NCBI RefSeq assembly: GCF_004357985.1
Contig: NZ_SMTF01000002.1
Span: forward strand, 434,001-498,000
Source: Luteimonas aestuarii
GTDB taxonomy: Bacteria; Pseudomonadota; Gammaproteobacteria; Xanthomonadales; Xanthomonadaceae
Direction: 5' to 3'
Length of the DNA stretch: 64,000 nt
Below, in pieces: positions 34,187-42,390 of this stretch (positions are counted from its first letter, which is position 1; each line of letters begins with the position of its first letter). The notes under the pieces are model-generated. The model was not told where the DNA came from, did no database searches, and worked only from the letters and a program-made list of their open reading frames with translations. The translations under genes and the position numbers were made by a program.

Positions 34187-35785
34187 ATGACCGAACGTGA
34201 AACCGCCCGGCCAGACAAGGAGCAATCCAGCGCCATCACCCGGCTGCTGAATACGGTCGAATGGCTGGGCAACCTGCTGCCGCATCCGGTCACGCTGTTC
34301 GCGCTGCTGGCGCTGTTGATCCTGCTGTTGTCGGGATTGCTGGGCGCCATGGGCGTCAGCGTGCCAGACCCGAGGCCGGAGGGCACGGCGGGGCGCGCGG
34401 AGGACGGCATCATCCGCGTGATCAGCCTGCTCGACGCGGAGGGCCTGCGCCGCATCGTCACCAGCCTGGTCACCAATTTCACCAGCTTCGTGCCGCTGGG
34501 CACGGTACTGGTGGCGATGCTGGGCGTGGGCATCGCCGAGCGTTCCGGGCTGCTGGCCGCCGCAATCAAGACCATGGTGCTCGGGGCGCCGAAGAACCTG
34601 GTCACCGTGGTGATCGTATTCGCGGCCGTGCTGTCGAACACCGCATCGGAGATGGGTTACGTGGTGGTGATCCCGCTGGCCGCGGCGATCTTCCATGCCT
34701 TGGGCCGGCATCCGCTCGCGGGCCTTGCCGCGGCGTTCGCCGGCGTGTCCGGTGGCTACAGCGCCAACCTGCTGATCGGCACCGTCGATCCACTGCTGGC
34801 CGGCATCACCCAGGAGGCCGCGCGCCTGATCGACCCGGCCTATGAGGTGCATGCCGCGGTCAACTGGTACTTCATGATCGTCAGCACGTTCGCGGTGACG
34901 GCGATGGGCTGGTTCGTCACCGCACGCATCGTCGAACCCAAGCTCGGCCCCTACGATCCGGCGCAGCTTGATCCCTCCGCCGAACCGATCAGCATGGAGC
35001 CGGTGTCGCCGGTCGAGAAGCGCGCGTTGCGCTGGTCGGGCGTGGCCGCGCTGGCGATGGGCGCGTTGATTGCCGCGCTGGTGGTGCCGGATGGCGGGTG
35101 GTTGCGCCTGCCCGGCATGGACGACACGCTGGCCAGCCTGCATCCGTTCCTGACCGGCATCGTGGTGCTGGTGGCGGTGTTCTTCGCGGTGCCCGGCATC
35201 GTTTACGGCGCGATCACCGGTGTCTTCCGCAGCGACCGCGACGTGATCAACGCGATGGCCAAGTCGATGGCCACGCTGAGCCTGTACATCGTGCTGGTGT
35301 TCTTCGCCGCGCAGTTCGTGGCGTTCTTCAACTGGACGCAGCTGGGGCAGGTGATCGCGGTGCTGGGCTCGACCACGCTGCAGGCGATCGGGCTGACCGG
35401 GCCCATCGTGTTCCTGTTCTTCATCGCGATCTGCGGCCTGATCAACCTGTCGCTTGGCTCGGCGTCCGCGCAGTGGGCGGTGACCGCGCCGATCTTCGTG
35501 CCGATGCTGATGCTGGTCGGCTACAGCCCCGAGGTAATCCAGTCCGCCTACCGCATCGGTGATTCGGTCACCAACCTGATCACGCCGATGATGAGCTACT
35601 TCGGCCTGATCATGGCCTTCGCCGCGCGCTACCAGCGCAACCTTGGCGTGGGCACGCTGATCGCGATGATGCTGCCGTACACCGTGGTGTTCTTCATCGG
35701 CTGGGTCTCGCTGTTCTTCCTCTGGGTGTTCGTGCTGGGCATGCCGGTGGGTCCGGGCGCGCCGACCTACTACGGCACGCCCTGA
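34187..35785 (+). CDS. AbgT-family transporter
   Basis: 532 residues, inner membrane, about a dozen hydrophobic segments and hairpins. Family blocks: LNTVEWLGNLLPHPVTLFALLALLILLLSG at the start, FTSFVPLGTVLVAMLGVGIAERSGL, SNTASEMGYVVVIPLAAAIFHALGRHPLAG, GGYSANLLIGTVDPLLAGIT and, late, SLGSASAQWAVTAPIFVPMLMLVGYSPE. AbgT proteins import p-aminobenzoyl-glutamate, and some export sulfonamides as antimetabolite pumps; no abgA/abgB amidohydrolase genes lie here, so the real substrate is open. It is flanked by two S9 peptidase genes, which hints at peptide or amino-acid conjugates. Confidence 0.93.
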   Translation: MTERETARPDKEQSSAITRLLNTVEWLGNLLPHPVTLFALLALLILLLSGLLGAMGVSVPDPRPEGTAGRAEDGIIRVISLLDAEGLRRIVTSLVTNFTSFVPLGTVLVAMLGVGIAERSGLLAAAIKTMVLGAPKNLVTVVIVFAAVLSNTASEMGYVVVIPLAAAIFHALGRHPLAGLAAAFAGVSGGYSANLLIGTVDPLLAGITQEAARLIDPAYEVHAAVNWYFMIVSTFAVTAMGWFVTARIVEPKLGPYDPAQLDPSAEPISMEPVSPVEKRALRWSGVAALAMGALIAALVVPDGGWLRLPGMDDTLASLHPFLTGIVVLVAVFFAVPGIVYGAITGVFRSDRDVINAMAKSMATLSLYIVLVFFAAQFVAFFNWTQLGQVIAVLGSTTLQAIGLTGPIVFLFFIAICGLINLSLGSASAQWAVTAPIFVPMLMLVGYSPEVIQSAYRIGDSVTNLITPMMSYFGLIMAFAARYQRNLGVGTLIAMMLPYTVVFFIGWVSLFFLWVFVLGMPVGPGAPTYYGTP

Positions 35786-35856
35786 CTGCTGCGGGCATGC
35801 GCCGGGGGTTGACGCATTCGGCTACCATCGCCGGATCGAATCGCCCTGGAGTGCCC

Positions 35857-37923
35857 ATGTCCCTGCGTACCGCGCTGTTGCCCTTGTGCCTGGCGGCCCT
35901 GCTGCCGCTGCAGGCCACCGAAGCCCGCGGCCTGACCGTGAACGACCTGGTGGCGCTGGATCGCGTCTCGTCGCCGGTACTGTCGCCCGATGGCCGCATC
36001 GTCGTGTTTGCGCAGCGCAGCATGGACCTGGAGACGGGCGCGGCGTCCACCGCGCTCTACGCACGCAACCTGCTGACGCGCGACATGGCGCCGCCGTGGC
36101 GCATCACGCCGGACGGATGGAACGTGAATTCGCCGTCGTTCTCGCCGGATGGCGCCACCGTCTACTTCCTCAGTGCCAAGGACGGCTCGCAGCAGCTGTA
36201 CGCGATGCCCGTTGCGGGTGGCACGCCGGTGCAGCTGACGGCGTTCCCGCTTGGCGTCGGCAGTTATCGCGTGTCGCCGGATGGCGCACGCGTGGCGTTC
36301 AGCGCGGACACCTTTGCCGATTGCGGCGCAGACTTCGCCTGCACCCAGCAGCGCCTGGATGCGCGCAAGCAGGAGAAGGCGACCGGCGTGGTGTACGACC
36401 AGCTCTTCGTGCGCCATTGGGACACGTGGAAGGATGGCCGTCGCAGCCGCCTGTTCCTGGCGGACCTGCCTGCGGCCGGTGGCGCCTCCGTCGCTTCGGC
36501 GGCGCTGTTGAGCGGCGCGCTCGATGGCGACATCCCGTCCAAGCCGTTCGGCGATGCGGGCGACTATGCCTGGTCGCCCGATGGCACCAGCCTGGTCGCC
36601 AGCGTGCGCATCGCCGGCAACAGCGAGCCGTGGTCGACCAACTTCGACCTGTACCGCATCCCGGCCAATGGCGGCGCGCCGGTCAACCTGACCGAGGCCA
36701 ACCCGGCCACCGATACCGGCCCGGTGTTCAGCCAGGATGGCGCCACGCTCTACTACCGCGCCATGAAGCGGCCCGGTTTCGAGGCCGACCGCTACGCGAT
36801 CATGGCGATGGACGTTGCCACGGGCGCCACGCGCGAGATCGCGCCGGACTGGGACCGCTCGCCCAGCAGCATCAAGCCGTCCGATGACGGTGCGTCGCTG
36901 TACGTGGCGGCGCAGAGCGTCGGCGCGTATCCGCTGTTCCGCATCGACGTCGCGACCGGCGAGGCCACCGAACTGGTCGGCGACGGCACGGTGTCGTCGT
37001 TCGTGCTGGCCGGCGACACGCTGGCGCTGACCCGCAACACCTTGCAAAGCGGCGATACGCTGTATGTCGCCGATGCCGCCGGGCAGCACCTGCGGCAGAT
37101 CACGCCCACTGCCGCCGAGCGCCTGCCGGACGTGGATTTCGGCGCGTTCGAGCAGTTCTCGTTCAAGGGCGCGGACAATGCCACCGTGTACGGCTACGTC
37201 GTCAAGCCGTCCGGTTTCGAGGAGGGCCGCACGTATCCGGTGGCGTTCCTGATCCACGGCGGCCCGCAGGGCAGCTTCGGCAACGGCTGGAGCTATCGCT
37301 GGAACCCGCAGACGTATGCGGGGCAGGGCTATGCGGTGGTGATGATCGATTTCCACGGCTCGACCGGCTATGGCCAGGCCTTCACCGATGCGATCACCGG
37401 CGACTGGGGCGGCAAGCCGCTGGTCGACCTGCAGAAGGGCTGGGACGCGGCGCTGGCGAAGTACGCCTTTCTCGATGGCGACAAGGCCTGCGCGCTGGGC
37501 GCCAGCTACGGCGGTTACATGGTCAACTGGATCGCCGGGCAGTGGAATGCGCCATGGAAGTGCCTGGTCAACCACAACGGCGTGTTCGATACCCGCTCGA
37601 TGGGACTGGTGACCGAGGAGCTGTGGTTCACCGAGTGGGAGTTCGGCGGCACGGTGGCGGCCAACCCGCAGGGCTACGAGCGCTTCAATCCCGCGCGCCA
37701 CATCGACAAGTGGAGCGTGCCGATGCTGGTGGTGGCCGGCCAGAACGACTTCCGGGTGCCGGTGGACCAGAGCCTGTCGACCTTTACCGCGCTGCAGCGC
37801 GCCGGCATCGAATCGCAGCTGCTGTACTTCCCCGACGAGAACCACTGGGTGCTGAAGCCGCACAACAGCATCCTCTGGCACGACACGGTCAATGCCTGGC
37901 TGAAGAAGCACATCGGCCAGTGA
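35857..37923 (+). CDS. Secreted S9-family peptidase (DPP/acylaminoacyl type)
   Basis: 688 residues from ATG 35857 after a GGAG site; the longer in-frame start adds 20 residues before the signal peptide MSLRTALLPLCLAALLPLQA and is rejected. Propeller-type N-terminal half with WD/TolB-like repeats (SPDGRIVVFAQRSMD; FSPDGATVYFLSAKDG; WSPDGTSLVASVRI). Hydrolase half: LIHGGPQGSFGN, Ser in ALGASYGGYMVNWIAG, Asp in VAGQNDFRVPVDQS, His in DENHWVLKPHN. Periplasmic di/tripeptide release is likely. A two-hairpin structure follows the gene. Confidence 0.93.
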   Translation: MSLRTALLPLCLAALLPLQATEARGLTVNDLVALDRVSSPVLSPDGRIVVFAQRSMDLETGAASTALYARNLLTRDMAPPWRITPDGWNVNSPSFSPDGATVYFLSAKDGSQQLYAMPVAGGTPVQLTAFPLGVGSYRVSPDGARVAFSADTFADCGADFACTQQRLDARKQEKATGVVYDQLFVRHWDTWKDGRRSRLFLADLPAAGGASVASAALLSGALDGDIPSKPFGDAGDYAWSPDGTSLVASVRIAGNSEPWSTNFDLYRIPANGGAPVNLTEANPATDTGPVFSQDGATLYYRAMKRPGFEADRYAIMAMDVATGATREIAPDWDRSPSSIKPSDDGASLYVAAQSVGAYPLFRIDVATGEATELVGDGTVSSFVLAGDTLALTRNTLQSGDTLYVADAAGQHLRQITPTAAERLPDVDFGAFEQFSFKGADNATVYGYVVKPSGFEEGRTYPVAFLIHGGPQGSFGNGWSYRWNPQTYAGQGYAVVMIDFHGSTGYGQAFTDAITGDWGGKPLVDLQKGWDAALAKYAFLDGDKACALGASYGGYMVNWIAGQWNAPWKCLVNHNGVFDTRSMGLVTEELWFTEWEFGGTVAANPQGYERFNPARHIDKWSVPMLVVAGQNDFRVPVDQSLSTFTALQRAGIESQLLYFPDENHWVLKPHNSILWHDTVNAWLKKHIGQ

Positions 37924-37930
37924 ATCCTTA

Positions 37931-37980
37931 CGCTTAGAAAGAAGCGTTCCAGTGCGCGGCGCCCCGTGACGGGGCGTCGC
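37931..37980 (+). terminator. Tandem hairpins after the S9 peptidase gene
   Basis: CGCTT-AGAAAG-AAGCG (37931–37946) and an 11-bp stem GCGGCGCCCCG-TGA-CGGGGCGTCGC with one G·T pair (37956–37980), 8 and 33 bases after the stop. No T-run follows, so termination may need Rho or the hairpins may protect the mRNA 3' end. Confidence 0.5.
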
Positions 37981-38027
37981 GCGCATGCGAGCCTTGCCGA
38001 GTCGACGTGCCGGGAGCACACCGCGAG

Positions 38028-39284
38028 ATGGCGATCGAATCCACCGAACCCACCACTGCACTGATCACCAACGACATCGTGGTGTTCGGCCTGATCGCCG
38101 CCACGCTGGCGCTGGTGTTCTGGCTGGCCAGCGGGCCGACGCCGTTCTGGCGGAAGTTCTTCGCCTGGGTGCCGGCGCTGCTGCTGTGCTACTTCATCCC
38201 GGCGTTCTACAACACCAGCGGGTTGATCGATGGCGAGGGCAGCGGGCTCTACTACCTCGCCAGCCGGGTACTGCTGCCCGCTGCGCTGGTGCTGCTGACG
38301 CTGTCGATCGACCTCAAGGGCATCCTCAAGCTGGGGCCCCGACTGCTGTTCGTCTACGTGATGGCGACGGTGGGCATCGTGCTGGGGGCCATCGTCTCGT
38401 TCCAGGTGATGGAGTGGGTGATGCCGTCGGCAGTGGCGGGCGACACCTGGAAGGGCATGGCCGCGCTGGCCGGCAGCTGGATCGGCGGCGGCGCCAACAT
38501 GGTGGCGATGCGCGAAGTCTACGAGGTGGATGCCACGCTGTTCGGGCAGTTCGCGGTGGTCGACGTGGCGATCGCCAGCATGGTGCTGGCGACCTGGCTG
38601 TTCCTGGCCAACCGCGCCGCGCAGATCGATGCCGCCAGCGGTGCGGATACCTCGGCCATCGACGAGATGCGCACGCGCATCTCGGCGTACCAGGCGGCGA
38701 ATGCGCGCATCCCCACGCTGACCGACCTGATGGTGATCGTGGGCGTTGGCTTCGGCCTGGTGGGACTGGCGCATGCCATCGCCGGTCCGCTGGCGGCATG
38801 GTTTGGTGCCAACGTGGCCGCGGCGCCGCAGTTCAGCCTCGACTCCAGCTTCGTCTGGGTGGTGCTGCTGGCGACGGCGGCCGGCCTGGGGCTGAGCTTC
38901 ACCGGCGTGCGCAGGCTGGAAGATGCCGGCGCCTCGAAGATCGGCACGGTCTGCCTGTACTTCCTGATCGCCTGCATCGGCATGCAGATGGACTTCACCA
39001 AACTGTTCGACCGCCTCGAACTGATCCTGATCGGCGTGATCTGGATGCTGGTGCACCTTGGCGTGCTGTGGTTCGCCGCGAAGCTGGTGAAGGCGCCGCT
39101 GTTCTACATGGCGGTAGGTTCGCAAGGCAACGTGGGCGCCGCCGCCTCCGCGCCGGTGGTCGCTGCGGCCTTCCACCCGTCATTGGCGCCGGTGGGCGTG
39201 TTGCTGGGCACGGTGGGCTATGCCACCGGCACCGTAGTGGCGTATGCCACCGGCCAGATTCTGCGGGTGATGGCGGGCACCTGA
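38028..39284 (+). CDS. DUF819-family membrane protein
   Basis: 418 residues from ATG 38028 (a GTG 21 bases upstream is possible). About ten hydrophobic segments. Family-like blocks: AGSWIGGGANMVAMREVYEVD, followed by DVAIASMVLATWLFLANRA; in the second half a repeat-like SKIGTVCLYFLIACIGMQMD and MAVGSQGNVGAAASAPVVAAAF…LLGTVGYATGTVVAYATG. DUF819 proteins are membrane proteins of unknown transport role with a gene-duplication layout reminiscent of gluconate/keto-acid carriers. It is followed by the CstA-type transporter gene on the same strand. Confidence 0.88.
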   Translation: MAIESTEPTTALITNDIVVFGLIAATLALVFWLASGPTPFWRKFFAWVPALLLCYFIPAFYNTSGLIDGEGSGLYYLASRVLLPAALVLLTLSIDLKGILKLGPRLLFVYVMATVGIVLGAIVSFQVMEWVMPSAVAGDTWKGMAALAGSWIGGGANMVAMREVYEVDATLFGQFAVVDVAIASMVLATWLFLANRAAQIDAASGADTSAIDEMRTRISAYQAANARIPTLTDLMVIVGVGFGLVGLAHAIAGPLAAWFGANVAAAPQFSLDSSFVWVVLLATAAGLGLSFTGVRRLEDAGASKIGTVCLYFLIACIGMQMDFTKLFDRLELILIGVIWMLVHLGVLWFAAKLVKAPLFYMAVGSQGNVGAAASAPVVAAAFHPSLAPVGVLLGTVGYATGTVVAYATGQILRVMAGT

Positions 39285-39329
39285 GCCGAGGCCACGACGC
39301 GATCCGGCGCAGCCGGCCGCGCGGCGGCG

Positions 39330-39345
39330 TTCGACTTTGGTCGAA
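39330..39345. promoter_or_regulatory. Perfect 6-4-6 dyad upstream of the CstA-type gene
   Basis: TTCGAC-TTTG-GTCGAA in the 159-base gap between the DUF819 gene and the CstA-type gene, 98 bases before the GTG start. It could be an operator for the downstream operon or a short terminator for the upstream gene; no T-run follows. Confidence 0.35.
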
Positions 39346-39443
39346 TCCCGGGGCGTGAAGCGGCCGATTGCCCTTCCATTCGCGGTGGCGACGTTCCATC
39401 CTCACGGTCGGTCCGGGACGGGCCATTGCCGGGAGGGCAGCAC

Positions 39444-41120
39444 GTGAATGCGATCGTCTTGATGGTGGTGGGGCTGGGCGTGATGTCGCTCGGTTACCTG
39501 TTCTATTCGAAGTTCATCGCCGAGAAGATCTACCGGCTCGATCCCGACTTCGTCACCCCCGCGCACGAGCTGCGCGATGGCGTCGACTACGTGCCGACCA
39601 ACCGTTTCGTGCTCTGGGGCCACCACTTCACGTCCGTGGCCGGCGCCGCACCCATCGTCGGCCCCGCCATCGCGGTGATCTGGGGCTGGGGCCCGGCCTT
39701 CGTCTGGGTGGTGCTGGGCACGGTGTTCTTCGCCGGCGTGCACGATTTCGGCGCGCTGTGGGCCAGTGTGCGCAACAAGGGCAAGTCGATCGGCATGCTC
39801 AGCGGCAGCTTCATCGGCCGTCGCGGGCGCAACCTGTTCCTGGTGGTGATCTTCCTGCTGCTGCTGATGGTCAACGCGGCGTTCGCGGTGGTGATCGCCA
39901 ACCTGCTGGTCAGCACGCCCACCTCGGTGATCCCGACCTGGGGCGCGATCGCCGTCGCGCTGGTGATCGGCCAGCTCATCTACCGCTACAAGGTCAGCCT
40001 GCTGTGGCCATCGATTGGCGGCGTGCTGGTGCTGTATGGCCTGATCCTGGTCGGCAACCAGTATCCGGTGGTGTTGCCGGAGACCATCCTCGGCCTCAAC
40101 GCGCGCTCGTTCTGGATCGTGTTGCTGTTCGGCTACGCTGGCGTGGCATCGTTGCTGCCGGTGTGGGTACTGCTGCAGCCGCGCGACTACATCAACGGCC
40201 TGCAGCTGTTCGTCGGGCTGGGCATCCTGTACACGGCGGTGCTGCTGTCGTCGCCGACCATCGTCGCGCCCGCGCTCAACGATGCGGTGCCGGCGGGTAC
40301 GCCCAGCCTGGTGCCGTTGCTGTTCGTGACCATCGCTTGTGGCGCGATCTCCGGGTTCCACGGCCTGGTGTCGTCCGGCACCACGTCGAAGCAACTCGAC
40401 AAGGAAACCGACGCGCGTTTCGTCGGTTACTTCGGCGCGGTGGGCGAGGGCATGCTGTCGCTGGCCGCGATCATCTGCTGCACGGCGGGTTTCGCGACCC
40501 TGGTCGACTGGCAGGCGGTGTACAGCAGCTTCGGATCCGGCGGCGTGGCGGCCTTCGTCAACGGTGGCGACACCCTGCTGGTCAACGGCCTCGGCATTCC
40601 CGAGCAGCTGGGCGCGACCATGCTGGCCACCATGGCCATCCTGTTCGCGGCCACCACCATGGATACCGGCCTGCGCCTGCAACGCTTCGTGGTGCAGGAA
40701 GCCGGCGAGATCGCCGGGCTGAAGATCGGCACGCTGGCGGGTACGGTCATTGCGCTGGTGGTGTGCATGGCGCTGGCGTTCGGCGCAGGCGCGGATGGCA
40801 GCGGCGGCATGGTGATCTGGCCCCTGTTCGGCACCACCAACCAGCTGCTCGCTGCGCTGACGCTGTCGATCATCTCGGTGATCCTGATCAAGAAGGGCCG
40901 CAACCCGTGGTTCACCCTGGTGCCGCTGTGCTTCCTGCTGGTGATGTCGCTGTACGCACTGGTGGTGCAGCTCAAGCAGTTCTACGAGGCCGGCAATTGG
41001 CTGCTGCTGGGCATGGACGTGGTGATCCTGGTGGCGGCGCTGTGGGTGACGTTCGAGGCGTTCATCGCAATGAAGAAGGGTCGCGACCCCACGCATGCCG
41101 ACGCCGATGCGCGACCATGA
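39444..41120 (+). CDS. Short CstA-type carbon-starvation transporter
   Basis: 558 residues from GTG 39444, 7 bases after GGGAGG; family blocks begin in the first residues (MNAIVLMVVGLGVMSLGYLFYSKFIAEKIYRLD). CstA/BtsT motifs: HHFTSVAGAAPIVGPAIAVIWGWGPAFVWVV, GVHDFGALWASVRNKGKSIG, SGFHGLVSSGTTSKQLDKETDARFVGYFGAVGEG, TTMDTGLRLQRFVVQE, WPLFGTTNQLLAALTL. E. coli CstA/BtsT are about 700 residues and carry pyruvate (and are linked to peptide use); this is the shorter type. The usual small partner YbdD/YjiX is not next to it. ATGA overlap couples it to the 93-residue gene behind. Confidence 0.93.
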   Translation: MNAIVLMVVGLGVMSLGYLFYSKFIAEKIYRLDPDFVTPAHELRDGVDYVPTNRFVLWGHHFTSVAGAAPIVGPAIAVIWGWGPAFVWVVLGTVFFAGVHDFGALWASVRNKGKSIGMLSGSFIGRRGRNLFLVVIFLLLLMVNAAFAVVIANLLVSTPTSVIPTWGAIAVALVIGQLIYRYKVSLLWPSIGGVLVLYGLILVGNQYPVVLPETILGLNARSFWIVLLFGYAGVASLLPVWVLLQPRDYINGLQLFVGLGILYTAVLLSSPTIVAPALNDAVPAGTPSLVPLLFVTIACGAISGFHGLVSSGTTSKQLDKETDARFVGYFGAVGEGMLSLAAIICCTAGFATLVDWQAVYSSFGSGGVAAFVNGGDTLLVNGLGIPEQLGATMLATMAILFAATTMDTGLRLQRFVVQEAGEIAGLKIGTLAGTVIALVVCMALAFGAGADGSGGMVIWPLFGTTNQLLAALTLSIISVILIKKGRNPWFTLVPLCFLLVMSLYALVVQLKQFYEAGNWLLLGMDVVILVAALWVTFEAFIAMKKGRDPTHADADARP

Positions 41121-41398
41121 GTGGCGCCGGCAACGGTACGCCTGAAAGCTGGCATGCAAAGCTGTCGGCGGGATTGCGCGAGTTCTACATCGCGCCCTAC
41201 CGCCGCAGCTTCGCCCGCGCGCAGCGCGATGAGGAAGACCTGTTCATGATGCTGGTGTTCTCCGAGTCGCTGGGCGTGCCGAACCCGGCGACGTACTACA
41301 CGCTGGAACTGATGCCGGCGATGTACGAACGCTTCCATGCCTGGCACCGGCGCATGGGCATGGAGCGCTCGCCGCTGGACCACGTGGGATGCTGCTGA
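41117..41398 (+). CDS. Small protein ending in Cys-Cys-stop (cory-CC-star type)
   Basis: 93 residues. From memory it fits the family named 'cory-CC-star', small proteins with conserved C-terminal cysteines of unknown role; no search was made. Visible blocks: LREFYIAPYRRSFARAQRDEEDLFMMLVFSE, LGVPNPATYYTLELMPAMYE, RFHAWHRRMGMERSPLDHVGCC. No signal or membrane segment, so cytoplasmic. Aromatic and His-rich with a terminal Cys pair, which suggests a metal- or thiol-linked function. Its ATG overlaps the cstA-type stop and the ATPase ATG lies inside its last codons (GGATGCTGCTGA). It is almost certainly co-translated with both neighbours. Confidence 0.85.
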   Translation: MSGAGNGTPESWHAKLSAGLREFYIAPYRRSFARAQRDEEDLFMMLVFSESLGVPNPATYYTLELMPAMYERFHAWHRRMGMERSPLDHVGCC

Positions 41399-42390
41399 CG
41401 CTTGCCTCGTCGCGGCGGGTGCTGTTCTTCGGCGGCAAGGGCGGCGTGGGCAAGACCACGGTGGCGGCCGCCACTGCGCTGGCGCAGGCGGACGCGGGCG
41501 GGCGCGTGCTGCTGGTGTCCACCGACCCGGCGCACAATCTCGGCCATCTCTGGGGGCGGACGATCGGTCCGCAGGCGCAGCGCGTGGCGCCGGGGCTGGA
41601 TGCGGTGGAGATCGATCCGGATGCCACGGTGGAAGCGCACCTGGCGCAGGTGGGCGATGCGCTGCGGCGGCTGATGCCGGAACACCTGTCCGGCGAAGTG
41701 GACAAGCATCTTGCCTTGTCGCGTGACGCCCCCGGCATGCACGAGGCGGCGCTGCTGGAACGCATCGCCGAAACCGTCGAGCGCGGCCTGCGCGACTACG
41801 ACTTGCTGGTGTTCGACACCGCGCCGTCCGGCCATACCGCGCGGCTGATGGCCTTGCCGGAAATGATGTCGGCCTGGACCGAGGGCCTGCTGCAGCGGCA
41901 ACAGCGCGCCGAGCGCTTCGGCGACCTGGTGCGCAATCTCGGCAGCGACGAAGGCATCGGCGGGCGGGCACTGGGGGGTGAACGCGCCGATACGCCGGCC
42001 GACCGCGACCAGCGCATCCGCGAACTGCTGCATCGCCGCCGCCATCGTTTCGCGCATCTGCGCGAAACGATCGTCGATGCCACCACCACCGCCTTCGTCA
42101 TCGTGCTGGCGGCCGAACGCCTGCCGGTGCTGGAGACCATCGAGCTGCATGCGCAGCTGCAGCGCGCGGGTGTCGCGGTTGGCGGATTGTTGGTGAACAA
42201 GCGCTCGCCCGCCGATGCCGGCACGTTCCTGGCGGCACGCCGCAGGCAGGAAGCCGCGCATCTGGAGACGCTGCGCATGGCGCTGCCGGGGCTGGCGATG
42301 GAACAGCTGCCGCTGCAGCCGGACGATGTGCTCGGCGCGGCCGCGTTGCGCGGGATCGCCCGGCAGCTGCTGCCGGCCGAAACGTCATAG
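41389..42390 (+). CDS. ArsA/Get3-type ATPase, single domain
   Basis: 333 residues. Deviant Walker A FFGGKGGVGKTTVAAA (residues 13–28), switch I STDPAHNLG, switch II LVFDTAPSGHTARLMALP, and a methionine-rich helix (LMALPEMMSAWTEG). Single-domain like bacterial Get3/ArsA homologues rather than the duplicated arsenite pump ATPase. No arsB or arsR gene is near, so arsenite export is unlikely. It overlaps the CC protein by ten bases and its stop abuts the corA stop on the other strand. Role inferred: an ATPase acting with the CC protein, perhaps on the CstA-type transporter. Confidence 0.9.
   Translation: MLLTLASSRRVLFFGGKGGVGKTTVAAATALAQADAGGRVLLVSTDPAHNLGHLWGRTIGPQAQRVAPGLDAVEIDPDATVEAHLAQVGDALRRLMPEHLSGEVDKHLALSRDAPGMHEAALLERIAETVERGLRDYDLLVFDTAPSGHTARLMALPEMMSAWTEGLLQRQQRAERFGDLVRNLGSDEGIGGRALGGERADTPADRDQRIRELLHRRRHRFAHLRETIVDATTTAFVIVLAAERLPVLETIELHAQLQRAGVAVGGLLVNKRSPADAGTFLAARRRQEAAHLETLRMALPGLAMEQLPLQPDDVLGAAALRGIARQLLPAETS

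Noticed and set aside
35770-38061. Long minus-strand ORF (763 codons) opposite the second S9 peptidase and its flanks
   Set aside because: It is antisense to an intact peptidase with signal peptide and triad; the product is Arg/His/Gly/Ala-rich with no motif, as expected for GC-rich shadow frames.
39402-41159. Minus-strand ORF (585 codons) opposite the CstA-type gene
   Set aside because: His/Gln/Arg-rich low-complexity product; the plus-strand transporter has clear family motifs.
41389-42390. Arsenite efflux ATPase as part of an ars operon
   Set aside because: Single ATPase domain and no arsB, arsR or arsD next to it; the neighbours point elsewhere.
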